DNA of 64,000 nt from Candidatus Megaera polyxenophila. GTDB lineage: Bacteria; Pseudomonadota; Alphaproteobacteria; Rickettsiales; Rickettsiaceae. Where the stretch lies: positions 930,001 to 994,000 of the forward strand of contig AP017964.1 of NCBI GenBank assembly GCA_037101405.1, in the 5' to 3' direction. Shown one piece after another: positions 17,461 through 26,967 of this stretch; within the stretch, counting starts at the first letter, position 1, and the number at the start of each line of letters is the position of its first letter. Position numbers and translations under genes: made by a program. The notes under the pieces are model-generated. The model saw nothing but the letters and a program-made list of their open reading frames with translations. It did not search any database and was not told where the DNA came from.

Positions 17461-18416
17461 TGTACAATTTTAAGAAATTTGCCGTTGTCGGTAGTGGTAG
17501 TTGGGGTAGTGCAATTGCTGCCCATTTAGCAAGAATACATGAGTCAGTCGTTATATATTCAGATTCAAAAGAAATAGCAGATGAGATAAATAACAAAAAA
17601 ACTAATACCAGATATCTTGAAGCTGTTACTTTACCAGCTAATTTAGTAGCAACGGATAAAATAGCAGAAATTACGAATTCTGAGGTAATATTTATTGTAG
17701 TGCCATCGCACGCATTCGGAAATGTGTTAGAAGAAATGAAAAAGCATTATGTTCCATTAACTACTGTTTTTGTGATAGCAACCAAGGGGGTTTCTTCAAA
17801 TCCGCTAGAATTGCTTTCCGACCGGTTTAAAGGACATTTTGATAATTCTTTTGCTTTTTTTTCCGGTCCCAACTTTGCTAAAGAAGTAGCATTGGGAAAA
17901 TTTAGCAGTGCGACAGTTTCTTCTCCTGATCTAGGCCTTGCAAATAACTTAGCTAAAAAATTATCTACACCGAGTTTTGAAATTTCTACTACAGAAGATA
18001 TTATAACTGTCCAGATATCTTCCCTAGTTAAAAATATGGTAGCAATAAAAAGCGGCATTCTGGAAGCAAGTGGAGCTGGAGAAAATGCTAGGGCTTGGCT
18101 TATTACTAGAGCTTTACAGGAGGTATTGCATATTTCTTCTATAATTGGGGGAAAACAGGAAACTCTCCTCGAGCCAGCGGTAGTAGGTGATTTGATTTTA
18201 ACAAGTTATTCTAAGACTTCTCGAAATACGAAATTTGGATTTGAACTTCATCAAAATAATTATTCTAAAGATTTTATTTCTTCTTATTCAACTTTGGTTG
18301 AAGGGCTTGAGGCTACAAAATTAATAAAACCATTTCTTTTAAAATATAATATCAAATTATCAGATTTGCCTATAATCAATTCTGTAGTAGAGGCAGTACA
18401 AAGAGTAAAGAGTTAG
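17460..18416 (+). CDS. gpsA: Glycerol-3-phosphate dehydrogenase [NAD(P)+]
   Basis: GpsA reduces dihydroxyacetone phosphate to sn-glycerol 3-phosphate for phospholipid synthesis. The Rossmann motif is VVGSGSWGSAIAAHLA (residues 9-24); SGPNFAKEVALGKF and the catalytic-lysine region SSLVKNMVAIKSG follow, and the C-terminal domain has VVGDLILTSYSKTSRN. At 318 residues it is normal. Its ATG overlaps the mtaB stop by one base (TAATG), showing translational coupling. Confidence 0.96.
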   Translation: MYNFKKFAVVGSGSWGSAIAAHLARIHESVVIYSDSKEIADEINNKKTNTRYLEAVTLPANLVATDKIAEITNSEVIFIVVPSHAFGNVLEEMKKHYVPLTTVFVIATKGVSSNPLELLSDRFKGHFDNSFAFFSGPNFAKEVALGKFSSATVSSPDLGLANNLAKKLSTPSFEISTTEDIITVQISSLVKNMVAIKSGILEASGAGENARAWLITRALQEVLHISSIIGGKQETLLEPAVVGDLILTSYSKTSRNTKFGFELHQNNYSKDFISSYSTLVEGLEATKLIKPFLLKYNIKLSDLPIINSVVEAVQRVKS

Positions 18417-18579
18417 GATTGCAAAATAATGATTTACAGCCTGATAAAGGAATGCTAAAAGCCCGGCTATTTAGGTAATACGTTTTCAAAATAGCATCTC
18501 ATTTTATATTTATAAAACTTCTAAAAATCTTGAAGGCATTTAAAACATACAAAATTCAGAGCAAAAATGAGCGGTTCAA

Positions 18580-20082
18580 TTAAGTTATTATATCACTATA
18601 TTGAAATATAAGAGTTATGGTAGTCCCTTTACCGACAATACTTTTTATATCAAATGTGCCGTTCATTAATTCAACTAGTTTCTTAGTTAAAGGTAGGCCA
18701 AGGCCCGTACCTTCATATTTTCTGCTAAGTTTATTATCTAGTTGGCCAAAAGAGGAAAGAGCTTTTGGGATATCCTGATCGCTCATACCGATACCGGTAT
18801 CTGTTACAGAGATGTAAACTAATTTTTTTAAAACATCTTTTTTTACCGATAAAGTTACTGAACCTTCTGAAGGGGTAAATTTAACTGAGTTTGATAAAAG
18901 ATTCAATAAAGCTTGTTTTAGCCTTTTTGGATCGGCCTTCATTACTATGTGTTCTTGAGGTAAATCTTCAATTAATTTGACATTGGCTTCATCAGCTCTT
19001 GGTTTTACAAACCTCAGGCTTGATAAAGCCAATTTGTTTAGATCAAGATCAATTAACTCTACTTTTAGTTTATCTACTGAAGCTTTTGAAAAATCTAAAA
19101 TATCATTTATTACACTTAATAGATGCTTTCCAGAGTTATTTATATCATTTATATAATCTTTATATTGGGTGTTTTCTAATTTTCCGTAAGTCTCAGATAA
19201 AATCATTTCTGAAAACCCGATAATTGCGTTGAGTGGAGTACGTAATTCATGGCTTACATTTGCTAGGAATTGAGTTTTAGCAGAGCTTTCAGTCTCTGCT
19301 TTAACTTTTGCTTCCTCTAATTCTCTGTTAGTTTCAAATTGTTTATTAATAATTTTTTGAGCATAGTTTGTGTTATACATAACAATAATAAAAAATACTA
19401 AAAATATAACAATAAAACTTATAAATATTCTTTTCTCAAGATAAGCAATATTGTTCCACTGATCTGTTATATCAGTTGTAATTTCAACAATACCATCTAC
19501 GTTAAATTCTCCATTTTCAGAATCAATAATAGGAATATAAGTAATTATATAAGATATTTCATTTTCTAAACCATCTTGATCAGTAACCATAGCTCTCGAA
19601 ACTAGTATATTTCTAGTTTTACCTCTCATAGCTTCCATTAATGGATTTTTAGCAAAATATGAATTTAAAAAGTATTTGTCTAAAATTAGAATAAATTTAC
19701 TATATAAATAAGTGCTATCATTTAATTTAACATTTAAAAAGTCGTTAGACTGGCTTTCAATAAATTTTCTACCATTCTTATCGTATAAAGATATATTAGT
19801 CTTTAATTCATTGAAAAATTGGGAAGATTTTTTAGCAAATTGGATAAAATCTTGATCGGTCATTAACGATTCAAAATTTCGGTTTTTTAGTTTAAGTACG
19901 GCGCTTTTATTATTAGCCCATATTTTATGTTTATATATTTCAGCAATCCTAGCATTTTGGTCGGAAATTTGCTTAATTACAACCTCTTCTATCATGAAGT
20001 ATCTATATAGCACTATGTTTGCTATTATGTTTAAAAATAACCCAATAAATGATAATCTAATTATATGTTTATTCTGAATCAT
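18580..20082 (-). CDS. Membrane sensor histidine kinase
   Basis: A 500-residue two-component sensor. Order of parts: TM1 (about 9-27), an extracytoplasmic sensing domain (30-215) with no name I can give, TM2 (about 219-237), a coiled segment, HisKA with the phosphoacceptor His278 in NVSHELRTPLNAII, then the HATPase domain with N box LLNLLSNSVKF, G1 DTGIGMS and G2 GTGLGLPLTKK. No receiver domain is fused and no response regulator is adjacent, so the partner is elsewhere. The kinase core resembles PleC/DivJ-type kinases, which suggests a cell-cycle or developmental role, but that is a guess. Confidence 0.9.
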   Translation of the reverse strand: MIQNKHIIRLSFIGLFLNIIANIVLYRYFMIEEVVIKQISDQNARIAEIYKHKIWANNKSAVLKLKNRNFESLMTDQDFIQFAKKSSQFFNELKTNISLYDKNGRKFIESQSNDFLNVKLNDSTYLYSKFILILDKYFLNSYFAKNPLMEAMRGKTRNILVSRAMVTDQDGLENEISYIITYIPIIDSENGEFNVDGIVEITTDITDQWNNIAYLEKRIFISFIVIFLVFFIIVMYNTNYAQKIINKQFETNRELEEAKVKAETESSAKTQFLANVSHELRTPLNAIIGFSEMILSETYGKLENTQYKDYINDINNSGKHLLSVINDILDFSKASVDKLKVELIDLDLNKLALSSLRFVKPRADEANVKLIEDLPQEHIVMKADPKRLKQALLNLLSNSVKFTPSEGSVTLSVKKDVLKKLVYISVTDTGIGMSDQDIPKALSSFGQLDNKLSRKYEGTGLGLPLTKKLVELMNGTFDIKSIVGKGTTITLIFQYSDIIT

Positions 20083-20251
20083 TTAACGTTCAAACTATAG
20101 TATATTGTTGGTTGAGGTTATTCCTAGCATCTTAAGAATAACAGAGTCCTACTAATAGCTCTAGACTTAAAAAACAATACCAAAAAAATTTCTCTAGAAA
20201 TGCACAAACAGTTGCAAACTAGTTGTTTAGCCAAAAAAATAATTTTTTAAA

Positions 20252-20280
20252 TTGACTGTTATGTTGTATTAGCATATACC
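20252..20280 (+). promoter_or_regulatory. Candidate sigma70 promoter for the AmpG-like gene
   Basis: TTGACT at 20252-20257 and TATACC at 20275-20280 are 17 bp apart, in the 282-bp gap between the divergent histidine kinase and permease genes. The start codon is about 85 bp downstream, so a leader of about 80 nt would result. Seen by eye only. Confidence 0.4.
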
Positions 20281-20364
20281 AGGTTAGTACTTTATAGTAC
20301 TTTAGTAGTCAGTTATGGCTTATTAGGTGTTGTTGAGAATTTTTAAAAGACTATTTAGTTAAGT

Positions 20365-21606
20365 ATGAGCGTATTAAAAATTTTTACAGATTATCGGCAT
20401 TTGCAAATTTTTATTTTAGCAATTTTTAGCGCAATGCCTCTTGGTATATTATATAGGGTTATTTCAGCGTGGTTAACGGAAGAGCAAATTGCTCTTGCAG
20501 TAATAACTACCTTTTCAATATCTAAAATATTTTATTCATTAAAATTCTTGTGGGCTCCTATTATTGACCAGATAAAGATACCAGTATTAGGGAAAATTGG
20601 TCATCGAAAAAGCTGGATGATTTTATGCGCAGGTGCTCTAGCTTTTATTTTATTTTCTATGAGTAAAGTAGATCCACAGAATTCCCTTGCCGAATTATAC
20701 GTTTTAGTTATCGCTCTGGGGGTGCTCTCAGCTACTTTTGATATTATTTTCGACGCTTTTAGGATAGATATTTTAGAAAAGGAAATGCAAGCTATAGGTG
20801 CTGCAAATACTATATTTGGCTATAGAATAGGATTAATAATAATATCCTCCGGTGCATTTTATTTCTCTGAGTTATATGGATGGGCAAAAGTATTTTCTAT
20901 TATAGCCCTGTCATATTTTGCTGTAATCTTTTACATTTTATCGCTGAATGAACCTGTCATAATCCGTGATAAATTTAATGCTTTTTCCCTACATTCTTGG
21001 AAAGTGATGACGCTTGACCCATTTATTGATTTTTTTAAAAGGGAGGGGGCAATTGCAATATTACTGGCTATCATTTTCTTTAAGCTGGGCGATGCAATGC
21101 TAGGGGTAGTAGCTATGCCCTTTTACCTTGAATTAGGTTTTACAAAAAGTGAAATTGGTTTTGTATCAGGGACATTTGGGGTGTTTGCAACTATTGTCGG
21201 AACTTACCTTGGCGGTTACATAATGTACTGTGTAGGCAGTTTTAAGGGAATGATAATAACCGCCGTTGCTCAAAGTATTACTAATGCTTCTTTCATTTGG
21301 TTAAACCATATGGGTCATGATATTAATGCTTTTATGGTTGCAATTGCTATTGAAAATGTTGCCGGAGGTATGGGAATGGGAGCTTTAGTCGGATACTTAA
21401 GTGTGCTATGTAATAAAAAATTCTCTGCCACGCAATATGCTTTATTTAGCAGTGCTTCTGGCTTATTCAGCCATACCATAGTTATTTATGGGGGGAGCAT
21501 AGTTGAGCAAGTAGGATGGGATTTATATTTCTTCGGGACAATTATCTTGGCTATCCCTGGCATTTTAATTCTCACATACTTAAAAAATAAATATGAGAAT
21601 AAATAA
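20365..21606 (+). CDS. AmpG-family MFS permease
   Basis: A 413-residue, 12-helix major facilitator protein. The N-terminal pattern (SAMPLGILYRVISAWLTEE, then SLKFLWAPIIDQIKIPVLGKIGHRKSW; key part KFLWAPIID and GHRKSW) is that of AmpG, which imports GlcNAc-anhydromuropeptides for peptidoglycan recycling. Rickettsiales carry several diverged AmpG paralogues whose substrates are mostly untested, so the exact solute is uncertain. A DD-carboxypeptidase gene follows by 88 bp on the same strand, which fits a cell-wall context. Confidence 0.85.
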   Translation: MSVLKIFTDYRHLQIFILAIFSAMPLGILYRVISAWLTEEQIALAVITTFSISKIFYSLKFLWAPIIDQIKIPVLGKIGHRKSWMILCAGALAFILFSMSKVDPQNSLAELYVLVIALGVLSATFDIIFDAFRIDILEKEMQAIGAANTIFGYRIGLIIISSGAFYFSELYGWAKVFSIIALSYFAVIFYILSLNEPVIIRDKFNAFSLHSWKVMTLDPFIDFFKREGAIAILLAIIFFKLGDAMLGVVAMPFYLELGFTKSEIGFVSGTFGVFATIVGTYLGGYIMYCVGSFKGMIITAVAQSITNASFIWLNHMGHDINAFMVAIAIENVAGGMGMGALVGYLSVLCNKKFSATQYALFSSASGLFSHTIVIYGGSIVEQVGWDLYFFGTIILAIPGILILTYLKNKYENK

Positions 21607-21613
21607 TTTATTT

Positions 21614-21643
21614 TGCTGTAAATAACAATGTGTTAGGATAATC
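21614..21643 (+). promoter_or_regulatory. Candidate promoter for the DD-carboxypeptidase gene
   Basis: TTGCTG at 21614-21619 and GATAAT at 21638-21643, spacing 18 bp, lie in the gap after the AmpG-like gene, about 50 bp before the ATG at 21695. A GGAGAG ribosome-binding site follows at 21678-21683. Confidence 0.35.
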
Positions 21644-21694
21644 TTCGCAAAGGTTGATCTTAAACTGAAAAAATTTTGGAGAGTTGCAATCTTT

Positions 21695-22600
21695 ATGCTG
21701 TTAAAATTTAAATATTTTATAGCTATACCTGTTTTTCTAGTTATTTTTAGCCTGCAATTGAATCTATCAGAAGCAGCGAGGAAAAAATCACAAACAAGGG
21801 CTAGTGGCCCAGTTCAAACAAGCCTAATAGTCGATGGTAAAACGGGAATGATATTGCATTCCCATAATCAAAATGTAAAGGTTTATCCTGCTTCTCTTAC
21901 TAAAGTTATGACTTTATATATGTTATTTGAAGCATTAGAAGCCGGTAAATTTTCCTTGAATGATAAATTATATGTATCCCAGAACGCTACGAAAGCTCAT
22001 CCATCAAAGTTACATTTGAAAGCTGGGGAGCAAATCAGCGTTAGAGAAGCGATTCTCGCATTAATTGTTAAATCTGCAAATGATGCAGCTATAGTTGTGG
22101 CTGAAAATGTTGCCGGTTCAGGACAAAAGTTTGCTAAATTAATGAATATACGTGCTAAACAATTAGGAATGAAAAACAGCTTTTTTACTAATGCTTCGGG
22201 ATGGCATCACCCAGATCAAAAAACTACTCCGATTGATTTAGCCAAGCTATCTATCGCTATAAAAAGGGATTTTCCTAAATATTACGGTTTTTTTGCAAGA
22301 ACAAGTTTTAAGTTTAAGGGTAAACAAATAAATGGACATAATAGGCTTACAGCTAACTATCCTGGTGCGGAGGGACTTAAAACCGGCTTTACTAATCCTG
22401 CTGGGTGTAATTTAATTACGGTGGCTACAAGAAATGGTAAAACCCTTGTAGGAGTTGTCACCGGGAGTAGCAAGGCTATTCATCGGGACAGAAAAATGGC
22501 GAGCTTACTTGATAAGCATTTTGGCATAAAAAACGACACTTTAAAAACTAAGAAAGCAGCAAAAAGCAAAATAAAATTAGCGAGTAGTAAAGAGACGTAA
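21695..22600 (+). CDS. D-alanyl-D-alanine carboxypeptidase (S11 family)
   Basis: A periplasmic penicillin-binding protein that trims the terminal D-Ala of peptidoglycan stem peptides. All three active-site motifs are present: SLTK at 67-70 (nucleophile Ser67), SAN at 127-129 and KTG at 229-231. A signal sequence covers about residues 8-27. At 301 residues it lacks the C-terminal beta domain and membrane-anchoring helix of DacA/PBP5 and ends with a Lys-rich tail, so it is probably soluble or loosely attached. It is close to DacF/DacD-like short forms. Confidence 0.9.
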   Translation: MLLKFKYFIAIPVFLVIFSLQLNLSEAARKKSQTRASGPVQTSLIVDGKTGMILHSHNQNVKVYPASLTKVMTLYMLFEALEAGKFSLNDKLYVSQNATKAHPSKLHLKAGEQISVREAILALIVKSANDAAIVVAENVAGSGQKFAKLMNIRAKQLGMKNSFFTNASGWHHPDQKTTPIDLAKLSIAIKRDFPKYYGFFARTSFKFKGKQINGHNRLTANYPGAEGLKTGFTNPAGCNLITVATRNGKTLVGVVTGSSKAIHRDRKMASLLDKHFGIKNDTLKTKKAAKSKIKLASSKET

Positions 22601-22647
22601 AAACACTTGAAGTCTTTATTTTGTTTCAACAAAAATTTTATATAAAA

Positions 22648-22797
22648 ATGGAAAAAGCAAGAGACGGTGCTGCTTTAAACAAAAGTAAAAAAGAAGATAA
22701 AATTTTAAGACTCTCTTCAGCTCTAAAAAATAACTTATTAAGAAGAAAATCAAAAAGTAAACCCAGGAAACAAGAGACTCAAAAAGAAATAACATAA
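22648..22797 (+). CDS. Small basic conserved-type protein (49 aa)
   Basis: A 49-residue frame, 47 bp after the carboxypeptidase gene: acidic/polar N terminus, then LRLSSALKNNLLRRKSKSK and a basic tail. Short proteins with a pattern of the kind RLxxALRxNLxRRK are, as I recall, widespread in alphaproteobacteria, though I know of no function. The leader has only a weak SD. Strong positive charge suggests nucleic acid or ribosome association, but this is speculation. Confidence 0.5.
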   Translation: MEKARDGAALNKSKKEDKILRLSSALKNNLLRRKSKSKPRKQETQKEIT

Positions 22798-23057
22798 CCT
22801 TCCTGGCTTATTGGATTTTGTTACAAAAATTATATAACCGCATGGGAAGTAGGAAGTATTTAATTTACTTAACGCCAGTTTAGGATAAAAAAGGATGAGA
22901 ATTGCTCAAATTACGAGGTGTTAAGGTAGATTTTTTAACAGCATAACCAGTAATACAAGCGGGCATGCCTCAGAAAATTAATAAGCAACCTATGCTTTGA
23001 ATGTTCTAAGCTTATATGGTTTTTAGTACATTAAATATCGAGTCAATTAGTGAGATT
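22798..23057. other. Intergenic region without recognisable genes
   Basis: Between the small basic protein and the hairpin at 23058 I find no convincing reading frame, RNA gene or repeat on either strand. The genes on the two sides converge here, so no promoter is needed. It may be decayed coding DNA, but nothing identifiable remains. Confidence 0.4.
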
Positions 23058-23094
23058 TTTATGTAGTTAAGTGGGATAAGGTTAACTACATAAA
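23058..23094. terminator. Perfect 13-bp inverted repeat downstream of the pseudouridine synthase gene
   Basis: Arms at 23058-23070 and 23082-23094 (core TATGTAGTTAA / TTAACTACATA) match perfectly around an 11-nt loop, beginning 8 bp after the stop of the minus-strand pseudouridine synthase. The position suits transcript termination or 3'-end protection. The arms are AT-rich and there is no clear U-run on the minus strand, so it is not a textbook intrinsic terminator. Confidence 0.5.
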
Positions 23095-23101
23095 CAAAAT
23101 T

Positions 23102-23806
23102 TTATACCCTAACTTCTTTAAACTCTCCAGATTTTAAGTTTCCGAGGTCGTATTTACCGTATTTAACCCTAATCAAGCGGTTTACTTTCAGAGAAAAATA
23201 TTCAAAAATCTTTCTAATTTCCCGATTTTTTCCTTCAGTTAATATTACCTCAAACCATGAATTTGTTCCACCTTCTGAAATTAATCTGATCGATTTGGGT
23301 GTATAAGTTATATTATCAATTGTCAGTGGGCGAGACTTATTATGTATAATATAGGTAATTAAACTTGAAACTTTACCATGTGCGCGTACTTTGTAAACCC
23401 TTGCAAAATTGTTTTTCGGTGATTCAAGTTCTTGGGCTAAAGTGCCACTATTTGTAAGCAATAACAGGCCCTCGCTGTTTAAATCCAATCTACCTACGGA
23501 AATTACTCGAGGTAAGTAAGGCTTTAAAGCTTCGAAAACTGTGGGTCTGTTTTGGGGATCGTGGTGAGTGGTAATCAAGCCTACTGGTTTATAATACAAC
23601 CAAAGCCTTGTTTGCTCTATTAGGCTTATTATTTTTCCATCTATCTCTACGACATTTTCTGGAGTAACGGTGATTACTGGAGTGTTTATGGTTTGTCCAT
23701 CTATTCTGATTCGTCCTTGGAGAACCATTTTTTCAGCCTGCCGTCTTGAACAAATTCCTGCCGCCGCAATAAATTTTGCTATTCGGCCGGAGATAAATTT
23801 GCTCAT
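23102..23806 (-). CDS. rRNA large/small subunit pseudouridine synthase, RsuA/RluB family
   Basis: A 234-residue pseudouridine synthase. An N-terminal S4 RNA-binding domain (RIAKFIAAAGICSRRQAEKM) is followed by the catalytic domain, with the nucleophilic Asp in GRLDLNSEGLLLLTN and the TEGKNREIRK motif of the RsuA/RluB/RluE/RluF group. RluB (23S U2605) is the likeliest assignment because of the S4 domain and length, but RsuA cannot be excluded. It begins 3 bp after leuS on the same strand. Confidence 0.88.
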   Translation of the reverse strand: MSKFISGRIAKFIAAAGICSRRQAEKMVLQGRIRIDGQTINTPVITVTPENVVEIDGKIISLIEQTRLWLYYKPVGLITTHHDPQNRPTVFEALKPYLPRVISVGRLDLNSEGLLLLTNSGTLAQELESPKNNFARVYKVRAHGKVSSLITYIIHNKSRPLTIDNITYTPKSIRLISEGGTNSWFEVILTEGKNREIRKIFEYFSLKVNRLIRVKYGKYDLGNLKSGEFKEVRV

Positions 23807-23809
23807 AAA

Positions 23810-26344
23810 TTACACTACAATGTTAACTATTTTTTGTGGAACAATAATAAATTTTTTGATTTCTGCATCATTGATATATTTTTGAATAGCTGGTAGATTG
23901 ATAACAATCTTTTTAATTTCTTCTTGGCTTGCGTTAACAGAAAAATCATAAGTTGCTCTAAGTTTGCCGTTAATCTGTATAGCTATTGTGTAAGTGCTAA
24001 CTTGCAACTTTGATTCGTCAAAGCTAGGCCAGCTAGTTTTATATAAAGGAACATCGTTACCGATTTTTTGCCAAAGTTCCTCAGTAATGTGAGGAATAAA
24101 AGGGTTCAGTAATTGAATAACAGTTTTAATACCGAAATAACTATTAGCTAGGTCGCCTGATTCCCTAGAAACTTCATCTGAAACATAATTAAATAATTCA
24201 CGGATTCTGGCAATTGCTTTATTTAAACGATAGGCTAGAATATCTTCGGTAACGTTTTTTATAGTAGCATGAACCTGGCTGTTAAGCTCGTTGTTATTTT
24301 TACTATTTGACTCACCTTTTTTTAATAAATTAAATATTCTGTCAGTTTGGGCAGTTAGTTTAGCAATAAATTTTTTACATCCGTCAATTCCAGCATTAGA
24401 CCATTCTAAATCTCTTTCAGCTGGGCTATCAGAAAGAACAAACATTCTAATAGCATCTGCTCCATGAGTTTCAAGCATGAGATCAAGGTCAATAACATTA
24501 TTTTTAGATTTGCTCATTTTCTCGAGCTTACCCTCATAAACTTCTTCTCCTGTTATTTTATGAAAAAATTTACCATTTTTTGTTTCAACTTCGCTTGGGT
24601 ATAACCATTTTCCGGATTTATCCTTATAAGTGATATGTAAAACCATACCTTGTGTTAAAAGATTTTTAAATGGCTCACGAGTCTTTAAATATCTGATATC
24701 AGCCATGGCTTTAGTAAAAAACCTAGCATAAAGTAAGTGTAGTATGGCATGTTCTACCCCTCCTATATACTGATCAACAGGCAGCCAATAATCGCAGCTT
24801 TTTGTGTCAACCATTTCACTGCTGTGAATATTACAAAAACGAGCAAAATACCAAGAGGATTCAAAAAAGGTGTCAAAAGTATCGGTTTCCCGCGTTGCTT
24901 TCCCTTTACATTTAGGGCAATCTGTATGTTTCCAGGATGGATGATGTTCAAGAGGATTTCCTGGTTTTTCGAAGTTAACATCTTTAGGTAGCTCTACCGG
25001 TAATTCGTTAATTGGAATCGGCAGAGTACCACATTTTTCGCAGTAAATTATAGGAATAGGGCAACCCCAATATCTTTGTCTAGATATCCCCCAGTCTCTT
25101 AGGCGGTAGTTAATTTTGCGAGTGCCAATTCCAAGTTCTTCAAATTTGTTTATAACTTTTTCTCTTGCGTCTTTTACTGTCATACCAGTCAAAAATGAAG
25201 AATTAATTATTATATCGTCTTCTTTGTAAAGGTATGCTTTAGAAGTTAAATCAATATAGCCGTCTTTAGACGTAGCAATTTGTCTTACAGGTAAGTTTTT
25301 TGTGTTCTGGCTTAGCTCAAAGTCTCTTTGATCATGGGCAGGACATCCATAAATTGCACCACTGCCGTAATCCATTAAAACAAAGTTTGCAATTATAATC
25401 GGTAATTTAATATTTTTATCAAAAGGATGAGCAGCAAATAAACCGGTAAATACAGCTTCTTTTTTAGCTTTTTCTATATCAGACTCAGCTGTAGAATTAT
25501 GGATACATTTATCAATAAATTGTTTTATTTCATCAGTCTGTTTAATGTTCTCAATAAATGGATGGTTATAAGCTAGTGCTACAAATGTTGCCCCCAAAAT
25601 TGCTTCCGGTGTGGTTGTGTATACTTCAATTTTTTGGTCACTATCTACTACATTAAAGTAGAAATTAGCACCTTGGGATTTATCAATCCAGTTTTTCTGC
25701 ATTGTCTTGACCTTATCAGGCCAACCATCTAGACTATCAATATCTTTTAATAATTCTTCATTGTAGTTTGTAATTTTTAGAAACCATTGTTTCAGATATT
25801 TTTTTTCAACTAATGCTCCCGATCTCCAGCCACGTCCATTCTCTACCTGTTCATTAGCTAGTACCGTTTGATCAACAGGATCCCAGTTAACAATAGATTC
25901 CTTCTGGTAAGCTAATCCTTTGTTTAATAAATCAATAAAAAACTTTTGTTCATGCTTGTAATAACTTGGATCACAGGTAGTAAGTTCTCTTTTCCAATCA
26001 TATGAAAGCCCAATAGCTTTTAATTGCTTTCTCATTACGTCAATATTAGAGTAAGTCCAGGTTTCAGGATGTAATTTGTTAGTAATTGCTGCATTTTCAG
26101 CCGGCAGACCAAAAGCGTCCCAGCCCATAGGATGAAGAACATTATAATCCTTAGCCCTAAAAAAACGTGCAATTACGTCTCCAATAGAATAGTTACGCAA
26201 ATGCCCTACGTGGCATTTTCCTGAAGGATAAGGCCACATTTCAAGAACATAATATTTAGGTTTTTGGGAGTTATTGTCTGAAACAAAAGCGTTGCCTTCA
26301 TCCCAGGCTCTTTGCCATTTCTCCTCTATTTCTTTGATATTCAT
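23810..26344 (-). CDS. leuS: Leucyl-tRNA synthetase
   Basis: Class I synthetase charging tRNA-Leu, 844 residues. The ATP-binding HIGH-type motif is [11 protein letters not shown] (about 38-48) and KMSKS occurs in [13 protein letters not shown]. The CP1 editing domain is present ([14 protein letters not shown] and the [13 protein letters not shown] [10 protein letters not shown]), as are the zinc cysteines CEKCG and CPKC, and a C-terminal [12 protein letters not shown] domain. The gene order DUF3576-leuS matches other alphaproteobacteria. It precedes the pseudouridine synthase by 3 bp. Confidence 0.98.
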   Translation of the reverse strand: MNIKEIEEKWQRAWDEGNAFVSDNNSQKPKYYVLEMWPYPSGKCHVGHLRNYSIGDVIARFFRAKDYNVLHPMGWDAFGLPAENAAITNKLHPETWTYSNIDVMRKQLKAIGLSYDWKRELTTCDPSYYKHEQKFFIDLLNKGLAYQKESIVNWDPVDQTVLANEQVENGRGWRSGALVEKKYLKQWFLKITNYNEELLKDIDSLDGWPDKVKTMQKNWIDKSQGANFYFNVVDSDQKIEVYTTTPEAILGATFVALAYNHPFIENIKQTDEIKQFIDKCIHNSTAESDIEKAKKEAVFTGLFAAHPFDKNIKLPIIIANFVLMDYGSGAIYGCPAHDQRDFELSQNTKNLPVRQIATSKDGYIDLTSKAYLYKEDDIIINSSFLTGMTVKDAREKVINKFEELGIGTRKINYRLRDWGISRQRYWGCPIPIIYCEKCGTLPIPINELPVELPKDVNFEKPGNPLEHHPSWKHTDCPKCKGKATRETDTFDTFFESSWYFARFCNIHSSEMVDTKSCDYWLPVDQYIGGVEHAILHLLYARFFTKAMADIRYLKTREPFKNLLTQGMVLHITYKDKSGKWLYPSEVETKNGKFFHKITGEEVYEGKLEKMSKSKNNVIDLDLMLETHGADAIRMFVLSDSPAERDLEWSNAGIDGCKKFIAKLTAQTDRIFNLLKKGESNSKNNNELNSQVHATIKNVTEDILAYRLNKAIARIRELFNYVSDEVSRESGDLANSYFGIKTVIQLLNPFIPHITEELWQKIGNDVPLYKTSWPSFDESKLQVSTYTIAIQINGKLRATYDFSVNASQEEIKKIVINLPAIQKYINDAEIKKFIIVPQKIVNIVV

Positions 26345-26356
26345 AGGAATATATGA

Positions 26357-26854
26357 TTATTTATCTGCCTGGTATAAAGCTCTTGCTTTTCTAATTATTT
26401 TATCTTCTAGAATACTGCCAATAGCAGACTCTTTATATTCTGTTGACCATTTATTCCCGATTTTGGTACGCTCATAGGCTTTCACGTCTACTGCTTCAGA
26501 ACTTATCACTTCATCCTTAATGAAAACATTAATTTTAAATTGAGTATTAGGTTGTCCTTTAGGGCTATACCATTCAGTAATTATTACTCCACCAATACTA
26601 TCTGCTGAAGTTAAAGGTGCAAAATCAAGTACGTCTAGGGCTGCCTGGTAAAGGTACTTGTTTACATTACCAACCTTTGATTTTGTGGCAGTACTTTTGG
26701 TTTTACCTGGCCTAAAAACAAGTCCTTCTCCTTGAAGTAGAGAACCCATCTCGTCCATCTCTGTCTCAACCCTTGATTTTGGATAATCTCCGGCTAAACT
26801 AGAAGTTATATATGCTAATAATACAAATAAGAATGAGAAAGACTTAAGTTTCAT
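26357..26854 (-). CDS. DUF3576 family exported protein
   Basis: Starting at the ATG at 26854 (MKLKSFSFLF), this is a 165-residue exported protein: signal peptide ending at SLAG (about residue 21), then a conserved domain with NKYLYQAALDVLDFAPLTSADSIGGVIITEWY (key part DVLDFAPLTSADSIGG), the DUF3576 hallmark. The family sits upstream of leuS in many alphaproteobacteria. Its function is unknown; an envelope role is likely. There is no lipobox Cys in this copy. A longer start at 26896 is less likely because it would put 14 residues before the signal. Confidence 0.85.
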   Translation of the reverse strand: MKLKSFSFLFVLLAYITSSLAGDYPKSRVETEMDEMGSLLQGEGLVFRPGKTKSTATKSKVGNVNKYLYQAALDVLDFAPLTSADSIGGVIITEWYSPKGQPNTQFKINVFIKDEVISSEAVDVKAYERTKIGNKWSTEYKESAIGSILEDKIIRKARALYQADK

Positions 26855-26967
26855 AGTGATAAATAAATTATAATTTAGTATATTTTTTGTTTGCATTAAT
26901 ATTAGGAATATAATGTTTTTTATAAATAATACAACTAAAAATGGGAAGAAAAAAAATAGCAGTATTA